Below, piece after piece: positions 43,506-52,101 of a stretch of DNA of 52,195 nt. The stretch spans positions 1-52,195 of the forward strand of contig CADBVG010000054.1 of NCBI GenBank assembly GCA_902798105.1. The letters are read 5' to 3'. The DNA comes from an uncultured Eubacteriales bacterium. Its GTDB lineage: Bacteria > Bacillota > Clostridia > Christensenellales > Aristaeellaceae. Under the pieces are notes generated by a model that made no database searches, was not told the origin of the DNA, and saw only the letters and a program-made list of their open reading frames with translations. The translations under genes and the position numbers were made by a program. Each line of letters begins with the position of its first letter. Positions within the stretch are counted from its first letter, which is position 1.

Positions 43506-44816
43506 TTAAATAATGGGTTCGAGGCACAGCGGCACGATCCACTTCGGCAGGCTGTAGCCCAGTGCCCTGCGGTTGGTGAACACAAAGGCAGTCTCGTAGG
43601 GCGTGGGCTTCCGTGGATAAACGCCGTCTCCATCGGTGAAGTAAAGCAGCCCCTTCAGCCGCTTCAGCGCCCCGCCCTTGCGCATCTTCTCCACAAGGTC
43701 GAAAACCGGCTGAAAATTCGTGCCGCCCCGGCCCTTGATGACGATGTCCCGCGCGTATCGCTGCCACTCATCCACGGAGTGGATCACCGTGTGGGACTGC
43801 ACGATGGCGTCGCACTGTATGATGTGAACCTCCATCCTGGAAAAAAAGCTGTCGTGGCGCATCAGCATACCCTCGATCTCGGCCAGGAACCGCTGAACGA
43901 CCGGGCGCGTGCAGGAGCCGGAGGTGTCGATGGCGATCACCAGCGACTCCACCCGGAAGCGCTCGGAATATTCCAGAGGCTCGATCATGGGCAGGTTGCC
44001 GTAGCGCTGAAAGCCGTAATAGTATGGGATATAATCGAAGTTGTCCAGGTCGAGGCGCAGCTCCTCCCGGGTGGTGGAGAAGCGTCGCAGGTACCTTGAG
44101 AAATCGTACTTTGCCGCTTCGCGGAGCAGCATCTTTTCCTGCCTGCTGCCGGGAGTGAGGCCAAACCGGCCCGTTTTGATCGTCCCGCCGGTCAACCCCT
44201 CCGGCGAAGGCCAGCGCTGGTCCAGGGCATCCGCCAGCCTTTGGGCATAAGTTCTTTTATCCATACCGACGTCGGTTTTTTCTTCTGCGTTATGGTGATC
44301 CCCGGCGTCCTTTTGAAGGGCAAAACCGTCGCCCGTTGCTTGGGGTGGTGGCGCGTACCAGTAGCGATGATCGTCCCGGCGAAAGCGGGTCTGAAGTAAC
44401 TCCAACTCGTCCTCGAACAGCTCCATCAAACAGCGGTACACCGCCCCCGCTCCCCGGGGATCGACCCCCTCCGGCAGGGCCTCGGCGATCTCCCGCCGGA
44501 CCTGGTTGCCCTCTCCCGAGGAAAAGAAATCGCCCCGCAGGTATTCCGCGGAGATATCGCAGGCCAGGTCCCACAGCGGTTTTATAGCCCCCGCCGGCAG
44601 GATGGGATGCCGGAACAGGCAATGCATCAGCATGTGGCTGACCCCGGGACCGTCGATCGCGCCGCGGGGATTGTAGAAGACCCGCAGGCCGTCCGTGCCC
44701 ATATGCCGCACGTCGCCGTCGGGCACGCGCTCCAGCTGTTCGATGGGCGCGCGCAGGAAGGGCAGCGCCGCCCCCGCCTTGAACAGGTAGCGGGACAGGG
44801 CGTCGGTTTCGGTCAT
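43506..44816 (-). CDS. VWA-like domain protein of the DUF2201 type
   Basis: A 436-residue protein. The N-terminal half contains the metallopeptidase-like SHMLMHCLFRHP (HxxxH) seen in the DUF2201_N family. A poorly conserved linker (about 180-215) is followed by a VWA-like fold with a MIDAS motif, AIDTSGSC, and later threonine/aspartate positions (RGGTNFQP, YFTDGDG). Such proteins pair with MoxR ATPases, here the next gene, and probably present client proteins to it. The ATG at 44814-44816 is preferred because AAGGGA lies about five bases ahead; an upstream TTG would add six residues. The pair is transcribed together with a gap of about 100 bp. Confidence 0.85.
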   Translation of the reverse strand: MTETDALSRYLFKAGAALPFLRAPIEQLERVPDGDVRHMGTDGLRVFYNPRGAIDGPGVSHMLMHCLFRHPILPAGAIKPLWDLACDISAEYLRGDFFSSGEGNQVRREIAEALPEGVDPRGAGAVYRCLMELFEDELELLQTRFRRDDHRYWYAPPPQATGDGFALQKDAGDHHNAEEKTDVGMDKRTYAQRLADALDQRWPSPEGLTGGTIKTGRFGLTPGSRQEKMLLREAAKYDFSRYLRRFSTTREELRLDLDNFDYIPYYYGFQRYGNLPMIEPLEYSERFRVESLVIAIDTSGSCTRPVVQRFLAEIEGMLMRHDSFFSRMEVHIIQCDAIVQSHTVIHSVDEWQRYARDIVIKGRGGTNFQPVFDLVEKMRKGGALKRLKGLLYFTDGDGVYPRKPTPYETAFVFTNRRALGYSLPKWIVPLCLEPII

Positions 44817-44855
44817 AGGCGTCCCTTCTTTCAAGGGTATAGGGAAAGAGGCAAA

Positions 44856-44888
44856 TTCTGATTTGTCGAGCCCTGCTCGATATATCAG
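44856..44888. repeat. CTGATTTGTCGAGC palindrome
   Basis: ATTCTGATTTGTCGAGC pairs with GCTCGATATATCAGG. It lies between the Gfo/Idh gene stop and the VWA gene start. Same family as 36058-36096 and 36172-36206. Confidence 0.55.
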
Positions 44889-44891
44889 GTT

Positions 44892-46025
44892 TTACCTTCC
44901 TATGCTGCTCTCCTCCCCCTCTGCTGGAATGGGAAGGGGACGGGGGCGCTCAAAGGTGGAATTGACGCGCACGAAGGCGTCCGTCCTGCCGCTTTCGATG
45001 ATGGCGTCGATGACCTCCAGCACGTGGCAGGCCATGTCGGCATTCGCCCGGGCGGGCCGACCCTCGCGGACCGACCAGGCCATCTCGGCGGGGCCGACGC
45101 CCCGACTGTTGTCGCTATAGCCGAAGGGCCAATCCAGAACCCGGGCCGGGGCGGGCGCTTCGTCGTAGGCCCAGTTGGGCTGCAAGCGCACCTCGCCCCC
45201 GAAGCCGTTGGGATCGGGCAGGTAGAGTATGCCCTTCGTGCCATAGATAGCAAAGAAGTGCATGTCGTCGATCACGCTGTCGGCGTTGACATGTGCGGTG
45301 CCGCTGACGCCGCTTGCCAGGGTCAGCACCGCGCTGACCTCGCTCTCGTTGGGGGTGTCGATCATCCGTCCGAAGGTCTGCGACTTCGGGTCTATGTCGG
45401 CGTGACTTGGGAAGGGCGCGCGCACCGCCGCCGCCACCTTTGCCACCGGCCCAAGCAGGGCGCACAGGGCGGTCAGGTAATACACGGCGTAGTCGTAGGC
45501 CACGCCGCCGAAGGGCATATTCAGAAAGCGGAAGAAGCTCGTGAGAAAGCTGTTGTCTCGGTTCGCGGCGAAGGCGAAGGAGGTCACCTCGCCGATCACG
45601 CCGTCGTCGATGGCCCGCCGGGCGGTTTGCAGCGCCGCTCCCAGGAAGGTGTCCGGCGCGGAGCCCAGCCACAGCCCCTTCTGCGCGGCCAGGTCCGCCA
45701 GCGCCCGGGCGCTTTCGTGACTGGTGGTCATCACCTTCTCGGTGTAGACGTGCTTGCCGGCCTCCAGCGCTCGACGGATAATGTCTTCGTGGGCCGGGGC
45801 GGGCGTCAGGTTCACGATCATCCCGATATCTGGGTCCGCCAGCATCTCCTCAAAGGTCATCGCCGGGATACCGAATTCGTCAGCGCGGCGCTTCGCGTTC
45901 TCGAAGTGGGCCGAGCAGACGCCGCCCACCTCCAGGATCTGAAACCGCCGGGTCATATTTTCCAGATAGATGCTGCTGATGATGCCGGAGCCGACCACGC
46001 CGACGCGCATGGGTTTTATCGCCAT
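44892..46025 (-). CDS. Gfo/Idh/MocA-family oxidoreductase
   Basis: A 377-residue NAD(P)-dependent dehydrogenase. The Rossmann motif is VGVVGSGIIS at about 8-17 and the family YTEK motif is present in KHVYTEKVM. The C-terminal sheet domain contains GGVAYDYAVYYL and GTKGILYLPDP, as in sugar dehydrogenases and related enzymes. Such proteins oxidise or isomerise sugars, inositol or glycosides. The ATG at 46023-46025 has GGGGGG upstream. It begins 19 bp after the beta-mannosidase gene and is in the same direction, so it is probably cotranscribed. A role in processing the sugar released by the mannosidase is inferred; the substrate is not known. Confidence 0.88.
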   Translation of the reverse strand: MAIKPMRVGVVGSGIISSIYLENMTRRFQILEVGGVCSAHFENAKRRADEFGIPAMTFEEMLADPDIGMIVNLTPAPAHEDIIRRALEAGKHVYTEKVMTTSHESARALADLAAQKGLWLGSAPDTFLGAALQTARRAIDDGVIGEVTSFAFAANRDNSFLTSFFRFLNMPFGGVAYDYAVYYLTALCALLGPVAKVAAAVRAPFPSHADIDPKSQTFGRMIDTPNESEVSAVLTLASGVSGTAHVNADSVIDDMHFFAIYGTKGILYLPDPNGFGGEVRLQPNWAYDEAPAPARVLDWPFGYSDNSRGVGPAEMAWSVREGRPARANADMACHVLEVIDAIIESGRTDAFVRVNSTFERPRPLPIPAEGEESSIGR

Positions 46026-46044
46026 GGTATTCCCCCCAGTATTA

Positions 46045-48474
46045 TTAAATGTCGTACACGCTGCGGGCGGTGGCGCCGGTGGGTATGCCGCGCAGTATCT
46101 TCACCCGCTTTTCACCCGCGTTCATGTCGAAGTAATTGTCCGCCAGCAGCACATCCGGGCCGCACTGTATTTCCACGCTGCGGGCATAGGCCTTTGCGGC
46201 GACGACCACCGCGTCCCCTTCGATCCGAGCCGACAGCTGCGGGTCCACAAACCTGAAGTGCTTCGGCGGGCAGAACAGCACGCTGCCGCCGCCCACATGC
46301 GCGCCGACTTCGTCCAGCAGCTCATAGGCGTAGTAGCAGCCATAGGTGTCCTCGTCGTGGAAGTCCTGTTCATCCAGCCACACGGCGGACATCGGCGACA
46401 CATGCACATCGAAGCTGCCCTCCCGGATCACCGAGGCATCGGGCCGCCGCAGTGACCAGCGGGCTACGCCGTCGAAGGGCTTGAGCGTCTCGTTGCTGAC
46501 GTTCAGCCGCGCGGACTTCTTCAGGTCAAAGGGCTCGGCGTTGACGTTGGTGTTCTGGGACAGCACGCCTTCCTCGTGGCAGGAGATCAGCACCGGGGCG
46601 AAGAAGCGCTTCTCATAGTAGTGCAGCGCCTTCCAGCGGCCGTAGTAGTCGATGGAGGCCCAGCTGACCACCGGCCAGCAGTCGTTCAGCTGCCACACCA
46701 CCGCGCCCATGCAGCGGTTGTCCGTGCGGTTGCGCCGCCAGTGCTCCACGCCGTACTGCATGGCCTGAGCCTGGAGCAGCTGGGAGGAATAGACAAAGGC
46801 GTCCAGCGTGGAAGGGTATTTGTACATCTGGGACAGGTACTCGGCGATCTTGCCGTTGGCGCTGGCGTTGCGCTGGTGCTTCTCCATCACGTAGGAGAAG
46901 GCGTTGCGGTCCTCCGGCAGGGTGAAGGCCTCGATGGTGGCCATGCCGGGGAAGGACTGGAAGCCGAACTCGGATACGTAGCGGAACAGGTAATTCCGGT
47001 AGTCGGTGAAGGGCTTCAGGCCGTGCCAGACCTCCCAGTAGTGTACGTCGCCCCGGTTCGGGTCCTGGGGCGCGTCGAAGCTGCCGCCACTGGAGGGGCT
47101 GGCGGGCCAGTAGAAGGTATCCGGGTCCTCTTTCTTCAGCACCTGAGGCAGTATGTATTCGTACATCTTGATGTAGTCCGCCGCCTGCCGCTTACTGGAA
47201 ACCCACTCCCCCACCGACACGAACTGCTCCATCTCGTTGTTGCCGCACCACAGGGCCAGGGAGGCGTGGTGGCGCAGTCGGCGGATGTTGTCCACAAATT
47301 CCGCGCGGATGTTGGCCTCAAATTCGTCGGTCAGGTCGTACACGGCGCAGGCGAACATGAAGTCCTGCCACACCAGCAGGCCCAGCTCGTCGCAGGCGTC
47401 GTAGAACCAATCGTCGGGGTAGTAGCCGCCGCCCCAGACGCGCACGCAGTTGAAATTGGCCAGCTTCGCGTCCTCCAGCAGGCGGCGGGTGCGCTCGGGC
47501 GTCACCCGGGGCAACAGGTTGTCCTCGGGAATGTAGTCCGCGCCCATGGCGAACACGTCCACGCCGTTGACGGTGTGGCAGAAGCTCTCGCCCCACTCGT
47601 CCTTCTTGCGGCTGACGGTCAGCGTGCGCAAGCCAACGCGCCTTTCCTGGCTGTCCAGCACGGCATCGCCCTCGCACAGCGCCACCTTTACGGTATACAA
47701 CGGCTGGTCGCCCAGGCCGTTGGGCCACCACAGCATGGGATCGTCGATATCGATTTCACAGCGCGCGCCGGAAGCGGTGAAGGTCCGCCCGTCCGGGGCG
47801 GTGACGGTCACGCCCACGTGCAGGCCGTCGGCACATCCGTCGATGCCGGTCTCCACCGCCAGGATCACCCGGCCATCCCCATGCCGCTGGCGGATGCGCA
47901 CCTGCTCGATGCGGGCGACGTCGATGCCCAGCAGGCAGATGTCCCGCCAGATCCCGGCGTCAGGCAGACGGGGGCCCCAGTCCCACCCGAACATGCAGTG
48001 AGCCTTGCGGATGTGGGGAAAGCCCTGCATGGCATCGGGGGTGCCGTCGGCGCGGCTCCTGGCATAGGCTTCGCGGATGTACTTCGTGGGCGAGCGGAAG
48101 GTGACCGATATAGCGTTTTCACCGGGGTACAGCAGGCCCTTCACGTCATACTCCCAGGTGCGGTGCATGTTGTCCGCCTCGCCAACTGCCGTGCCGTTGA
48201 CCGAGATTTCGGCCAGTGTATCCAGGCCCTCGCAACGCAGCAGCACCCGGTCGCAGGCCAACAGGCCATCGGGCAACGTGAAGCCCCGGGCATAGGTGAA
48301 GTCGTGCTCCATCAGCTTCAGCGCGTCGGTCTCGTTGTCCCGCCAGAACGGGTCGGGGATCTCCCCCGCCGTCAGCAGGTCGTGGTAGACCGAACCCGGC
48401 ACGGTGGCTGCCACGTCATGATTCCAGCCGGAAACCCGAAGTGTCCATTCGCCATTCAGTGAGAACTTTTGCAT
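46045..48474 (-). CDS. GH2 beta-mannosidase
   Basis: An 809-residue family 2 glycoside hydrolase of the mannosidase type, cleaving terminal beta-mannose residues from manno-oligosaccharides. Sugar-binding and immunoglobulin-like domains (1-280) precede the TIM barrel. The acid/base is E414 in WCGNNEME and the nucleophile is E502 in VSEFGFQSFP. VRVWGGGYYPDDWFYD and WQDFMFACAVY are diagnostic for beta-mannosidase. No signal peptide, so it acts in the cytoplasm on imported oligosaccharides. ATG 48472-48474 has GGGAGG eight bases upstream. Repeat copy I lies 22 bp further upstream in its leader. It heads a two-gene unit with the Gfo/Idh oxidoreductase. Confidence 0.92.
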   Translation of the reverse strand: MQKFSLNGEWTLRVSGWNHDVAATVPGSVYHDLLTAGEIPDPFWRDNETDALKLMEHDFTYARGFTLPDGLLACDRVLLRCEGLDTLAEISVNGTAVGEADNMHRTWEYDVKGLLYPGENAISVTFRSPTKYIREAYARSRADGTPDAMQGFPHIRKAHCMFGWDWGPRLPDAGIWRDICLLGIDVARIEQVRIRQRHGDGRVILAVETGIDGCADGLHVGVTVTAPDGRTFTASGARCEIDIDDPMLWWPNGLGDQPLYTVKVALCEGDAVLDSQERRVGLRTLTVSRKKDEWGESFCHTVNGVDVFAMGADYIPEDNLLPRVTPERTRRLLEDAKLANFNCVRVWGGGYYPDDWFYDACDELGLLVWQDFMFACAVYDLTDEFEANIRAEFVDNIRRLRHHASLALWCGNNEMEQFVSVGEWVSSKRQAADYIKMYEYILPQVLKKEDPDTFYWPASPSSGGSFDAPQDPNRGDVHYWEVWHGLKPFTDYRNYLFRYVSEFGFQSFPGMATIEAFTLPEDRNAFSYVMEKHQRNASANGKIAEYLSQMYKYPSTLDAFVYSSQLLQAQAMQYGVEHWRRNRTDNRCMGAVVWQLNDCWPVVSWASIDYYGRWKALHYYEKRFFAPVLISCHEEGVLSQNTNVNAEPFDLKKSARLNVSNETLKPFDGVARWSLRRPDASVIREGSFDVHVSPMSAVWLDEQDFHDEDTYGCYYAYELLDEVGAHVGGGSVLFCPPKHFRFVDPQLSARIEGDAVVVAAKAYARSVEIQCGPDVLLADNYFDMNAGEKRVKILRGIPTGATARSVYDI

Positions 48475-48495
48475 ATTATCCTCCCGTGTATTCTA

Positions 48496-48631
48496 TGGAA
48501 ATACCGCATAATAAGGGTGGTTGGCTGGCGAGTGAATTTTCCGTCAGGCGCGCCTGCAAATTTCGCAGGCTTGCTGGCGGCAAGTCAAGGAGGCACCGCC
48601 AGACATGCCGCCCGTTTGTGCGGTATTTCCC
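48496..48631 (-). repeat. MITE-like element copy I (type 2, shortened)
   Basis: A 136-bp copy in inverse orientation with ends TGGAAATACCGC and GTGCGGTATTTCCC, flanked by TA (48494-48495 and 48632-48633). It is in the leader of the beta-mannosidase gene. Confidence 0.85.
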
Positions 48632-48666
48632 TATATACATTCAGCCCGCAGCGCTTCCCCACAATT

Positions 48667-48693
48667 TGCAGCGGCGTACAAGCCGCCGCTGCA
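48667..48693 (-). repeat. REP-like hairpin after the adenine deaminase gene
   Basis: TGCAGCGGCG pairs perfectly with CGCCGCTGCA around a seven-base loop. It starts about 20 bp after the stop codon and may terminate or protect the ade message. Confidence 0.45.
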
Positions 48694-48713
48694 CTGAATG
48701 CGCTGTATCAATG

Positions 48714-50453
48714 TCAGTCCGCCTCCACCGGCACAGTGTGGAAGGCGTTCACATCGAACAGGCCGGTGTCGGTGATCTTCAGCTTCGGTATGACCGGCAG
48801 CGCCATGAAGCAAAGCGCCATGAGAGGATCGATATCCTCATGGACGCCCAGGTCGTACCAGGCCCGCTTGCAAATGCTGTTGATGTGCTGGGCCACATAT
48901 TCACCGGGGCGGTCGGTCATCAGGCCGGCGATCTCATGCACCAGGCTACCCAGTATTTCGCCGTTTCGCACGATCACCAGCCCGCCGCCCATACTGATCA
49001 GTTGCTCCACAGCCAGGGCCATGTCGTGGTCGTTGTCCCCGGCGACGATGATGTTGTGGGAATCGTGGGCCACGCTGGTGGCAATGGCCCCGCCTTTCAG
49101 CCCGTAGCCCTCCAGCAGGCCCACGCCCACATCGCCGGTGCCCCTGTGGCGCTCCACCACGGCAATCTTGACGATATCCTGCACATCCCGCACCCAGTGC
49201 CCTTCGGCGTCCCGCTGCACGACAGCGATTCCTTCCTCCGTCACCACGGAGCCGGGGGTCAGGCGAATCGTGCGCACGCGGTCCGAGGCCAGCGGCAACG
49301 CCAGCCGCGCTTCTGAGAAGTCCTTCACGTTCATGCGCCCGCTGACGCCGACGGGCTCCACCCGGGGATTTTCAACCAGGTACCTGCCCTTGTTGGCCAC
49401 GTGTTTTCCAGCGATCCAGACGTCCAGCGTCCACAACTCGTTCATGTTTTCAAACAGTATCAGGTCGGCCCGCTTGCCCGGCGCCACCGCGCCCCGGTCG
49501 CGCAGGCCGTAGCATTCGGCCACGTTGATCGTGGCCATGCGCAGGGCGATGAACGGATCGAGCCCCGCCCCCACGGCCAGGCGGATGTTGTTGGCAATGT
49601 GCCCCTTGTCGATGAGGCTGGCAGGCTGGCGGTCGTCGGTGCAAAACAGGCAAAAGCGCTCGTTGGCTTCGGTTACGCCGGGCAGCAGGTTCAGCACATC
49701 GTGGCAGGATGTGCCCTGGCGCAGCATTACATAGATACCCCGGCGGGTCCTGTCCAGCAGCTCCTCGGGCGTAGCGCATTCGTGATCGGTGCGCACGCCG
49801 GAACCCGCATAGGCGTCCAGCATCGCGCCGGCAAGACCGGGGCTGTGGCCGTCCACCATCTTGTCGCAGCGCTCGGCCAGCATCAGCTTGTCCAGAATCC
49901 CGTCGTCCGCGGCGCAGACGCCCACGAAGTTCATCAGCTCGCCCAGGCCCAGCACGCGCTTCAGGCCGATGCGCTTGGCGATCTCAGCAGCGTCCATCAC
50001 CGCGCCCGCGTGCTCAAAGGGCGTGCAGGGCACGCAGGAGGGCACCTGCAAAAACACCTGGAGCGCAATATTCTCGGAGGCCCGCAGCATGTAGTCGAAC
50101 CCGTCCAGGCCGCAGACGTTGCAGATCTCGTGGGGGTCGGCGATCACCGTGGTGGTGCCGAAGGGAACCACCAGGCGGGAAAACTCCCCCGGGGAGAGGT
50201 GGCTGGATTCGATATGGACGTGGCTGTCGATCAGCCCCGGAGCGAGGAACAAACCCTTGGCGTCAAAGTTCTCCCTTGCCCGCGGAAAGTCCGGCGCGCC
50301 AAACCCCGCAATATACCCGTCGGCGATGAGCACGTTAGCTGGAAACACCGACTTGTTGTACACGTCGACGACCTGACAGTTGGCGATGCAGAGGTCCGCC
50401 GGGACGCGGCCCATGGCCACGTCGATGCGATGCTTGAGGGTCTGTTTGTCCAT
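48714..50453 (-). CDS. ade: Adenine deaminase
   Basis: A 579-residue amidohydrolase that converts adenine to hypoxanthine. The metal-binding motif IDSHVHIESSHL, the family marker GTTTVIADPHEICNV and further ligands (DGHSPG, TDHECA, CTDDR) are all in place, as is the C-terminal GDNDHDM with ISMGGGLVIV typical of Ade. Length is normal. The ATG at 50451-50453 has AAAGGAG five to six bases upstream. It begins 21 bp after the NCS2 permease gene and shares its promoter. Together they import purine bases and feed adenine into hypoxanthine. Hypoxanthine could then go to xanthine dehydrogenase, which the XdhC-like gene may serve. Confidence 0.94.
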   Translation of the reverse strand: MDKQTLKHRIDVAMGRVPADLCIANCQVVDVYNKSVFPANVLIADGYIAGFGAPDFPRARENFDAKGLFLAPGLIDSHVHIESSHLSPGEFSRLVVPFGTTTVIADPHEICNVCGLDGFDYMLRASENIALQVFLQVPSCVPCTPFEHAGAVMDAAEIAKRIGLKRVLGLGELMNFVGVCAADDGILDKLMLAERCDKMVDGHSPGLAGAMLDAYAGSGVRTDHECATPEELLDRTRRGIYVMLRQGTSCHDVLNLLPGVTEANERFCLFCTDDRQPASLIDKGHIANNIRLAVGAGLDPFIALRMATINVAECYGLRDRGAVAPGKRADLILFENMNELWTLDVWIAGKHVANKGRYLVENPRVEPVGVSGRMNVKDFSEARLALPLASDRVRTIRLTPGSVVTEEGIAVVQRDAEGHWVRDVQDIVKIAVVERHRGTGDVGVGLLEGYGLKGGAIATSVAHDSHNIIVAGDNDHDMALAVEQLISMGGGLVIVRNGEILGSLVHEIAGLMTDRPGEYVAQHINSICKRAWYDLGVHEDIDPLMALCFMALPVIPKLKITDTGLFDVNAFHTVPVEAD

Positions 50454-50474
50454 ATTCGCTCCTTTCACTGGGAA

Positions 50475-51788
50475 TCATGCGATGACGGTCAATAAAATCT
50501 TGACGATGAACAGCGCGGCGACCACCAGTATGGCCGGGTTCAGGTCGCTGAAGCGGCGGGTGATGATCTTGTTGAGCACGTAGAACAGCACCCCGAACAT
50601 GATGCCGTCAGAGATGGACGAGGCGCACACCATGGTGATGATGGTCATGAAGGCAGGTATGCTCTCGGCATAGTCGTCGTAATCGATCTCCCGGATGGGA
50701 TTGACCATCATCAGGCCAACGATGACCAGCGCCGGTGCCGTGGCCGCGCTGGGGATGGAGCCGAACAGCGGCTCCAGTAACAGGGCGAGCAGGAACAGTA
50801 TCGCAGTGGTGACGGCGGTCAGGCCCGTGCGCCCGCCCTCGGCCACGCCCGAGGCGCTCTCCACGAAGGTGGTGACCGTGGAGGTGCCCAGCATCGCGCC
50901 GACAGTGGTGCCGATGGCGTCCGCCAGCAGCGCCTGCTTGCAGTTGGGAATGGTGCCGTTTTCCTTGATGATGCCGGATTTGCCCGCGCAGGCGATCAGC
51001 GTGCCCACGGTGTCGAACATGTCCACGAACAGGAACGTGAACACCACCACACAGAAATCAAAGGCGGACCTGCCGCTGGAGAATATCTCGTTGAATGCGA
51101 AGTTGCAGAAGTAGGGCGCGGTGGGCAGGTACGAACCCCCGGCGTAGTGGGTCACGCCCAGGGGGATGCCGATGAGGGTGGTGATCACAATGCCGATCAG
51201 CAGCGCTCCCCTGACCTTGAAGATCAGCAGCGCGCCGGTAATCAATATACCCAGCATTGCCACACCCGCGTCGGCCCTGAACCACTGGCCGCTGAGCGCT
51301 GAAATGGTGCCCTCCGGGTCGGCGATGATAATGCCGGCGTTCTTCAACCCGATGTAGGCGATGAACAGGCCTATGCCCGCGCCGATGGCCTTTTTCAGGT
51401 TGACCGGTATGCTGTTGACGATAGCCTCCCGGATGTTGCAGAAGGTGAGCAGCAGGAATATGAGCCCCTCCACAAAGATGGCCGACAGCGCCCACCGCCA
51501 GGAATAGCCCATGCCCATGCAGACCGTGTAGGCGAAGAATGCGTTCAGGCCCATGCCCGCGGACAGGGCGAAGGGCAGGTTTGCCACCAGGCCCATCACC
51601 AGCGTGGCGATGGCAGAGGCGATGGCCGTAGCGGCAAAGACCTTGCCGAAGTCCATGCCCGCGGCCGAGAGTATGCCCGGATTGACGGCCAGTATGTAAG
51701 CCATCGTGGCAAAGGTGGTCAGACCAGCCACCAGTTCCGTTTTGATATCCGTGCCCCGTTCCTTCAGGTGAAAGATCCGCTCCAGCAT
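50475..51788 (-). CDS. NCS2-family purine permease
   Basis: A 437-residue membrane transporter of the AzgA-type nucleobase:cation symporter-2 branch (PbuG-like), carrying hypoxanthine, guanine or adenine. About 12-14 helices are visible. Markers include the start ERGTDIKTELVAGLTTF, NPGILSAAGMDF, GMGLNAFFAYTV, FVDMFDTVGTL and GTSTVTTFVESASGVAEGGRTG in pieces. ATG 51786-51788 is chosen to match family starts; the ribosome site AAGGGA is about 12 bases away, so an upstream start cannot be fully excluded. The promoter at 51852-51880 gives a short leader of about 55 bases, too short for a purine riboswitch. It forms an operon with ade. Confidence 0.9.
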   Translation of the reverse strand: MLERIFHLKERGTDIKTELVAGLTTFATMAYILAVNPGILSAAGMDFGKVFAATAIASAIATLVMGLVANLPFALSAGMGLNAFFAYTVCMGMGYSWRWALSAIFVEGLIFLLLTFCNIREAIVNSIPVNLKKAIGAGIGLFIAYIGLKNAGIIIADPEGTISALSGQWFRADAGVAMLGILITGALLIFKVRGALLIGIVITTLIGIPLGVTHYAGGSYLPTAPYFCNFAFNEIFSSGRSAFDFCVVVFTFLFVDMFDTVGTLIACAGKSGIIKENGTIPNCKQALLADAIGTTVGAMLGTSTVTTFVESASGVAEGGRTGLTAVTTAILFLLALLLEPLFGSIPSAATAPALVIVGLMMVNPIREIDYDDYAESIPAFMTIITMVCASSISDGIMFGVLFYVLNKIITRRFSDLNPAILVVAALFIVKILLTVIA

Positions 51789-51851
51789 GAAGCATTCATT
51801 CCCTTCCCTTTTGATATGGCGCAGCGCAAAAAGGCTCACCATTTTAATCAC

Positions 51852-51880
51852 ATTATAACATTGAAGCCGTTTGATGTCAA
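51852..51880 (-). promoter_or_regulatory. Consensus promoter for the purine permease-ade operon
   Basis: Minus strand TTGACA (51880-51875), 17-base spacer, TATAAT (51857-51852). Confidence 0.85.
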
Positions 51881-51969
51881 TGCCGGCCGGATGAGCTGTC
51901 AGGGCAATCGCCTGCGAGAACGCTGCGCTTTTGTGCGTTGCGAAATGTCGGCTGAAAACGTATACTACA

Positions 51970-52038
51970 GATGCTTCGACGCTGCTCCGCATGACAGAGG
52001 ACGCATTGTTGTCATGCTGAGCGCAGTCGAAGCATCTC
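51970..52038. repeat. GTCATGCTGAGC-type inverted repeat
   Basis: AGATGCTTCGACGCTGCTCC at the left and CTGAGCGCAGTCGAAGCATC at the right are an imperfect inverted repeat of about 28 bp. It is related to the arms of the terminators at 22943-23004 and 35968-36037. The rest of the region 51881-52069 shows no gene. Confidence 0.55.
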
Positions 52039-52069
52039 TACGTCATGTTTTTCCAGCCCTGATTGGTTA

Positions 52070-52080
52070 GGGTGTGTTTC
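52070..52080 (+). mobile_element. Fragment of the family 2 MITE end
   Basis: TA followed by GGGTGTGTTTCC matches the left end of the element at 24622-24864. Similarity is lost afterward, and repeat copy J begins 21 bp downstream. Confidence 0.4.
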
Positions 52081-52101
52081 CAGTACAGCGTCTTTTACTT
52101 A

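Noticed and set aside
51789..51860. A purine riboswitch before the NCS2 permease
   Set aside because: The promoter leaves only about 55 bases of leader, and the conserved purine-aptamer loops are not visible.
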